Assembly (NCBI GenBank): GCA_022709775.1
Contig: JAKLIE010000019.1
Location: forward strand, 1 to 10,681
Origin: Pseudomonadota bacterium
Lineage (GTDB): Bacteria > Pseudomonadota > Gammaproteobacteria > Burkholderiales > Casimicrobiaceae
Reading direction: 5' to 3'
Length of the DNA stretch: 10,681 nt
In this document: positions 6,651-10,681 of the stretch, in pieces
Position numbering within the stretch: position 1 is the stretch's first letter
Layout: the number at the start of each line of letters is the position of its first letter
Position numbers and translations under genes: made by a program
Notes under the pieces: generated by a model
What the model was told of the DNA's origin: nothing
The model's input: only the letters and a program-made list of their open reading frames with translations
Database searches by the model: none

Positions 6651-8425
6651 TGGGCGCGATCCGTCCGCTGCCGGACCTGCTCATCAACCAGATCGCGGCG
6701 GGCGAGGTCGTCGAGCGCCCGGCGGCGGCGCTGAAGGAGCTGGTCGAGAACAGTCTCGACGCGGGCGCGACGCGCATCGACGTGGACCTCGCGGGCGGCG
6801 GCATCAAGCGCATTCGCGTCGTCGACGACGGCGGGGGCATCGACCGCGAGGACCTGCCGCTCGCGGTGGCGCGGCACGCGACGTCGAAGATCGGCTCGCC
6901 CGCCGACCTCGAGGCGATCGCGACGCTGGGCTTCCGCGGCGAGGCGCTGGCGTCGATCGCCGCGGTGTCGCGGCTCGCGCTGACCTCGCGCGCGGCGGGG
7001 CGACCGCACGCATGGCGCATCGAGGTCGACGGCGGGACGATCGCGCCGATCGCCCCGGCGGCGCTCGCGGCGGGCACGTCGATCACCATCGAGGAGCTCT
7101 ACTTCAACACGCCCGCCCGTCGCAAGTTCCTCCGAACCGACCAGACCGAATGGGCGCACTGCGACGAGACGTTCACGCGCATCGCGCTCGCGCACCCCGA
7201 GGTCGGCTTCACGCTCACGCACAACGGACGGCTCGTCCGCCGGCTGCTGCCGGGTTCGCGCGCCTCGCGCGCCGAGGCGCTGCTCGGCGAGGCGTTCGTT
7301 CGCGGATCGGCGCAGGTCGAGGCCGAGTCCGCGGGCGTCGCGATCTCGGGCTGGGCGATCCGGCCCGCGCACTCGACGCGGGGATCCGGCACCCAGATGC
7401 TGTTCGTGAACGGCCGCTACGTCCGCGACCGGATGCTCGCGCACGCGGTGCGCGAGGCCTACCGCGACGTGCTGCACCACGACCGCCAGCCGTCCTACGC
7501 GCTGTGGATCACGATCGACCCGCGCCGCGTCGACGTCAACGTGCATCCGCAGAAGACCGAAGTGCGCTTCCGCGACGGCAGCGCGCTGCATCCGTTCGTG
7601 CGGAGCGCGGTCGAGCGCTCGCTCGCGGCGAGCGCGTCGGAGGCGCCCGCGGTGTCCGCCGCGGATCGCCTCGGCATCGCGGCGGCGCGCACGCCGCCGC
7701 TGGGCGGCGGCCGTTACGAATCCGGGGCGCCGCAGGCCGCGACGCAGGACGCGCTCGCGCTGACCGCCGAGCCTTCCCCGTTCTACGCGCGCCTGTTCGG
7801 CGAGCGCAAAACCGACGCGCCGGCGCTGCCCGACACCGGCGACGACCATCCACTCGGCTTCGCGCTGGCGCAGCTGCACGGCGTCTACGTGCTCGCGCAG
7901 AACCGCGCGGGTCTCGTGCTCGTCGACATGCACGCGGCGCACGAGCGCATCGTCTACGAGCGGCTCAAGGGTGCATACGCGGGCCGGCTGCCGACGCAGC
8001 CGCTGCTCGTGCCGGCGACGTTCGCCGCCGAGCCGGTCGAGCTGGCGACCGCCGAGGAGCATGCCGACGAGCTCGACCGGCTCGGATTCTCGCTGTCGCG
8101 CCTCGGCCCTTCGACGCTCGCCGTGCGCGCGATCCCGGCGCCGCTCGCCGACGCCGACGCGGCGACGCTCGCCCGGGCGGTGCTGCACGAACTGCGCGAC
8201 CACGGTGGCAGCGGCGCGGTCGACGCGCGCCGCGACGAGTTGCTCTCGTCGATGGCCTGCCACGGGTCGGTGCGCGCCAACCGCATGCTGACGGCGCCCG
8301 AGATGAACGCGCTGCTGCGCGAAATGGAAGCCACCGAGCGCGCAGGCCAGTGCAACCACGGGCGGCCCACGTGGTACCAGCTCACGCTGCCCGAGCTCGA
8401 TCGCCTGTTCATGCGGGGGCGCTGA
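6650..8425 (+). CDS. mutL: DNA mismatch repair protein MutL, with endonuclease motif
   Basis: MutL couples mismatch recognition by MutS to strand incision and removal. The 591-residue product is of normal family length (E. coli 615). The N-terminal GHKL ATPase shows INQIAAGEVVERPAAALKEL, E30 and N34 in KELVENSLDAGA, D60 in DDGGGI, RHATSK and ATLGFRGEALASI (91-103). VNVHPQKTEVRF closes the transducer domain. After a variable linker (about 325-400), the dimerisation domain carries DMHAAHERIVYE at 426-437, fitting DxHA(x)2E(x)4E of nicking MutL proteins. ACHGSVRA (536-543) and QCNHGRPTW near the C-terminus supply further likely metal-site residues. E. coli MutL lacks this motif and relies on MutH, so strand choice here is probably methylation-independent. 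Translation likely depends on the overlapping amidotransferase gene, since no Shine-Dalgarno is visible. Confidence 0.97.
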   Translation: MGAIRPLPDLLINQIAAGEVVERPAAALKELVENSLDAGATRIDVDLAGGGIKRIRVVDDGGGIDREDLPLAVARHATSKIGSPADLEAIATLGFRGEALASIAAVSRLALTSRAAGRPHAWRIEVDGGTIAPIAPAALAAGTSITIEELYFNTPARRKFLRTDQTEWAHCDETFTRIALAHPEVGFTLTHNGRLVRRLLPGSRASRAEALLGEAFVRGSAQVEAESAGVAISGWAIRPAHSTRGSGTQMLFVNGRYVRDRMLAHAVREAYRDVLHHDRQPSYALWITIDPRRVDVNVHPQKTEVRFRDGSALHPFVRSAVERSLAASASEAPAVSAADRLGIAAARTPPLGGGRYESGAPQAATQDALALTAEPSPFYARLFGERKTDAPALPDTGDDHPLGFALAQLHGVYVLAQNRAGLVLVDMHAAHERIVYERLKGAYAGRLPTQPLLVPATFAAEPVELATAEEHADELDRLGFSLSRLGPSTLAVRAIPAPLADADAATLARAVLHELRDHGGSGAVDARRDELLSSMACHGSVRANRMLTAPEMNALLREMEATERAGQCNHGRPTWYQLTLPELDRLFMRGR

Positions 8426-8795
8426 CGCGCCGGCGCCGCAGGGTTTCGGGCGTTCTCGCGAATCGAATGACCCGCACGAAGCGCATCGTCGTCCGCGGCA
8501 AGCCGATCGGCGCGTTCCGGAGGGGCCGACAGACGATCGTGGACAGCGTGATCGGGATCCGTGCGGCGCGCCCGGTGCTGGCGCGCGCGGCGGGGGAGAT
8601 CGACCGGGGTCGCGAAGCGCGCGCTGAAGCGGGGCGCGTCGCGGTGGAACATCGGCATGCGGTGACGCGCGCGCGCGGGGCGAAGCGGACCAGCGCCGAA
8701 GGACCGTCCGGAAGACGCGAAGCTCGCCGGGGGGAGGCGAAGGACGTTGGCTTCGGGGAGAGCACGCCTGCGGCGGGCCCGGGAAGGGCCGCCGC
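8426..8795. other. 370-base gap between mutL and miaA; no recognised gene
   Basis: No RNA gene, insertion sequence or clear terminator is recognised. On + there is an open frame from ATG 8467 to TGA 8797-8799 (110 codons), and that TGA overlaps the miaA ATG. Its first 49 codons have G or C at 46 third positions, with clearly lower GC at first and second positions, which is coding-like. The second half (from about codon 50) loses the bias and is full of Arg, Ala and Gly codons. The protein, beginning MTRTKRIVVRGKPIGAF, is not recognised, and there is no ribosome-binding site. An overlapping minus-strand frame has the same third positions, so composition alone does not settle the strand. It could be a small gene, a gene remnant or non-coding spacer. 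Confidence 0.5.
8770..8795 (+). promoter_or_regulatory. GC-rich hairpin ending at the miaA start codon
   Basis: GCGGC, a one-base bulge and GGCCC can pair with GGGCC and GCCGC around the loop GGGAA, giving ten G-C pairs. The stem ends at 8795 and the ATG is at 8796-8798. The only purine-rich stretch (GGGAAGGG, 8781-8788) that could serve as a weak ribosome-binding site lies in the loop and descending arm. The structure is visible; a regulatory role is inference. Confidence 0.45.
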
Positions 8796-9725
8796 ATGAC
8801 GTCGGTCCTGCTCATGGGCCCGACGGCGACGGGCAAGAGCGCGCTCGCCATCGCGCTCGCCGAGGCGCTCGACGGCGAGATCGTCACGGTCGACTCGGCG
8901 CAGGTCTATCGCGGCATGGACATCGGCACCGCGAAGCCGGACGCCGCGGCGCGCGCACGCGTGCCGCACCACCTGATCGACCTGATCGACCCGACCGACG
9001 CGTATTCGGCGGCGCGCTTCTGCGCCGATGCGACCGAGGCGATGGCCGCGATCCGGATGCGCGGACGGCTGCCGGTCCTCGCGGGCGGCACGATGCTCTA
9101 CTTCAAGGCGCTGACCGAAGGGCTCTCCGCGCTGCCGCGTGCCGATCCCGGGATCCGGGCGGCGATCGACGCGGAAGCCGCGCGCGCCGGTTGGCCGCAG
9201 ATGCACGCCGAGCTCGCGCGCGTCGATCCCGTCGCGGCCGCGCGGCTCGCGCCCGGGGACTCGCAGCGCATCCAGCGCGCGCTCGAGGTCTACCGGCTCA
9301 CCGGGCAGCCGATCTCGTCGTGGCAGGGCCGTCGCGCGCCGGCCGCAGGCGGCGACGCGATCCGCGTCGCGCTCGTGCCCCGGGACCGCGCGCGACTGCA
9401 CCGCGAGATCGCGGAACGCTTCGACGCGATGCTCGCGGCGGGGCTCGTCGACGAGCTCGCCGGCCTGCGCTCGCGCTACGCGCTCGAGCCGTCGATGCCG
9501 TCGATGCGCTGCGTCGGTTACCGGCAGGCGTGGCGGTATCTCGACGATGAGATCGATCGCGAGAGCTTGCGCCAGAGCGGCATCGCGGCGACGCGCCAGC
9601 TCGCGAAGCGGCAGATGACCTGGTTGCGCTCGACGCCGGCGCGGGCATTCGATCCGTGGACACCCGGCCTCGCGGACGCCGTGCTCGACGCGGTGCGTTC
9701 GGCGCTCGCGGCGCCGCCGGATTGA
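8796..9725 (+). CDS. miaA: tRNA dimethylallyltransferase MiaA
   Basis: MiaA transfers a dimethylallyl group from DMAPP to N6 of A37 in tRNAs that read codons beginning with U, making i6A. The 309-residue product is full length. It begins with the P-loop GPTATGKS (8-15), followed by [18 protein letters not shown] (31-48, including the conserved Asp33), [36 protein letters not shown] (95-111), the [11 protein letters not shown] segment (157-170), [11 protein letters not shown] (236-246) and [14 protein letters not shown] (265-278). The ATG at 8796 puts the P-loop eight residues from the start, normal for the family. The gene follows mutL on the same strand, the order seen in many proteobacteria, but the 370-base spacing is wide and leuC rather than hfq comes next. 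Confidence 0.97.
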   Translation: MTSVLLMGPTATGKSALAIALAEALDGEIVTVDSAQVYRGMDIGTAKPDAAARARVPHHLIDLIDPTDAYSAARFCADATEAMAAIRMRGRLPVLAGGTMLYFKALTEGLSALPRADPGIRAAIDAEAARAGWPQMHAELARVDPVAAARLAPGDSQRIQRALEVYRLTGQPISSWQGRRAPAAGGDAIRVALVPRDRARLHREIAERFDAMLAAGLVDELAGLRSRYALEPSMPSMRCVGYRQAWRYLDDEIDRESLRQSGIAATRQLAKRQMTWLRSTPARAFDPWTPGLADAVLDAVRSALAAPPD

Positions 9726-9727
9726 CC

Positions 9728-9781
9728 CGACGCCGACCAGGGGCGGGACTGCAGCCGCGAACGGGCCGCCTCGCGGCGTCG
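9728..9781. repeat. 8-bp perfect inverted repeat before leuC
   Basis: CGACGCCG (9728-9735) and CGGCGTCG (9774-9781) are perfect inverted copies 38 bases apart. GGCGG (9742-9746) and CCGCC (9766-9770) are nested inside. It could form a terminator-like structure after miaA or flank the -35 region of a leuC promoter. No T tract follows. Confidence 0.4.
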
Positions 9782-9784
9782 TGC

Positions 9785-9790
9785 GATAAT
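9785..9790 (+). promoter_or_regulatory. possible -10 box for leuC
   Basis: GATAAT differs from the -10 consensus by one base and is the most AT-rich hexamer in the 92-base gap. It ends 27 bases before the leuC ATG, so the leader would be about 21 nt, too short for a leucine attenuator peptide. No good -35 is present at 16-18 bases. Confidence 0.4.
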
Positions 9791-9817
9791 GACGGGCTCC
9801 GATACGCCGACCCGACC

Positions 9818-10681
9818 ATGCGCCGCACCCTCTACGAGAAGCTCTTCGACAGCCACGTCGTGCGCACCGAGTCGGACGGCACGGCGCTTCTCTACATCGA
9901 CCGTCACCTCGTGCACGAGGTGACGAGCCCGCAGGCCTACGAGGGGCTGAAGCTCGCCGGACGCAAGCCGTGGCGCGTCGGGTCGGTCGTCGCGACCGCC
10001 GACCACAATACGCCGACGAAGGACTGGGCGGCCGGCATCAAGGATCCGATCTCGCGCACGCAGGTCGAAACGCTGGACGCGAACATCCGCGAGTACGGCG
10101 CGAAGGCCTACTTTCCGTTTCTCGACAAGCGCCAGGGCATCGTCCACGTGATCGGCCCCGAGACGGGGGCGACGCTGCCGGGCATGACCGTCGTGTGCGG
10201 CGATTCGCACACCAGCACGCACGGTGCGTTCGGCGCGCTCGCCTGGGGCATCGGCACCTCCGAGGTCGAGCACGTGCTCGCGACGCAGTGCCTGCTCGCG
10301 AAGCGGGCGAAGACGATGCTTATCCGCGTCGACGGCCGCCTCGGCCCGGGCGTGACGGCGAAGGACGTCGTGCTGGCGATCATCGGGCGCATCGGCACCG
10401 CCGGCGGCACCGGCCACGCGATCGAGTTCGGCGGGTCGGCGATCCGCGCGCTGTCGATGGAGGGCCGGATGACGGTCTGCAACATGGCGATCGAGGCCGG
10501 CGCTCGCGCCGGGATGGTCGCCCCCGACGACACCACGTTCGAGTACGTCCGCGGCCGACCGTTCGCGCCGGCCGGCGGACAGTGGGACCGCGCGGTCGCG
10601 CTCTGGCGCACGCTCGCGAGCGACGAAGGCGCCACCTACGACACGACGCACGTGTTCGACGCGGCGCAGATCCAGCCGCAG
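9818..10681 (+). CDS. leuC: 3-isopropylmalate dehydratase large subunit, N-terminal part (3' end outside window)
   Basis: LeuC with LeuD isomerises 2-isopropylmalate to 3-isopropylmalate in leucine biosynthesis. The window holds 288 codons of an expected roughly 466. Aconitase-family signatures are present: [12 protein letters not shown] at the start, [19 protein letters not shown] (26-44), ATADHNTPT (59-67), [16 protein letters not shown] (107-122), [20 protein letters not shown] (125-144), [12 protein letters not shown] (146-157) and [28 protein letters not shown] (196-223), followed by [18 protein letters not shown]. The three cysteines that bind the 4Fe-4S cluster come later in the family and lie outside the window. 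The ATG at 9818 gives the usual N-terminus. leuD and leuB would be expected to the right but cannot be seen. Confidence 0.97.
   Translation, partial: MRRTLYEKLFDSHVVRTESDGTALLYIDRHLVHEVTSPQAYEGLKLAGRKPWRVGSVVATADHNTPTKDWAAGIKDPISRTQVETLDANIREYGAKAYFPFLDKRQGIVHVIGPETGATLPGMTVVCGDSHTSTHGAFGALAWGIGTSEVEHVLATQCLLAKRAKTMLIRVDGRLGPGVTAKDVVLAIIGRIGTAGGTGHAIEFGGSAIRALSMEGRMTVCNMAIEAGARAGMVAPDDTTFEYVRGRPFAPAGGQWDRAVALWRTLASDEGATYDTTHVFDAAQIQPQ

Noticed and set aside
8640..8685. Alternating GC run (GCGCGCGCG) in the mutL-miaA gap as a special DNA structure
   Set aside because: Short CG alternations occur throughout this GC-rich window, so it is not distinctive.
6617..8887. Long minus-strand open frame (756 codons) antisense to mutL and into miaA
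   Set aside because: Low-complexity Arg/Ala-rich translation opposite strongly conserved MutL; a typical antisense shadow in high-GC DNA.
9518..10651. Minus-strand open frame opposite miaA and leuC
   Set aside because: LeuC is unmistakable on the plus strand throughout; the antisense frame is compositional.
1..10681. Mobile element, CRISPR array, phage defence cluster, tRNA or rRNA
   Set aside because: No transposase or integrase motifs, no spaced direct repeats and no tRNA-like sequences were seen; composition and gene content are uniform and housekeeping.

Overview
The window looks like ordinary chromosomal housekeeping sequence from a very GC-rich proteobacterium, most likely a betaproteobacterium (Burkholderiales-like). 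The basis is the strongly GC-biased third codon positions, the overall resemblance of FolE2, MutL and MiaA to betaproteobacterial versions as I remember them, and a MutL that keeps an endonuclease motif, as in Neisseria and unlike E. coli. The lineage is inferred from memory of protein families, not from a search.

Layout, left to right. (1) The 3' part of dxs (isoprenoid precursor synthesis), then folE2 (folate pathway GTP cyclohydrolase), both on +. (2) A two-gene + strand unit with an ATGA overlap: a four-helix membrane histidine kinase of the LytS/AlgZ type and its LytTR response regulator. (3) Convergent to it, on -, a lipoprotein-type S9 prolyl-oligopeptidase-family peptidase. (4) Divergent from that, on +, a class I glutamine amidotransferase whose stop codon overlaps the mutL start, then a 370-base gap, then miaA. 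(5) After a 92-base gap, the first 288 codons of leuC (leucine synthesis), running off the right edge.

Functionally this is a set of independent units: isoprenoid and folate precursors, a sensor/regulator pair, a cell-envelope peptidase, mismatch repair with tRNA i6A modification, and leucine biosynthesis. DXS and MiaA are loosely linked, because DXS feeds the pathway that makes MiaA's dimethylallyl donor. No mobile element, CRISPR array, tRNA or rRNA was recognised.

I do not see a new multi-gene system. The points worth a second look are small and mostly non-coding. None of the eight start codons has a clear Shine-Dalgarno sequence, and four are preceded by CCG. A symmetric face-to-face pair of -10-like boxes lies between the S9 peptidase and the amidotransferase. 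Three tandem 10-bp units sit directly before the amidotransferase start. A strong hairpin ends at the miaA start codon. The mutL-miaA gap holds a 110-codon open frame with coding-like composition.
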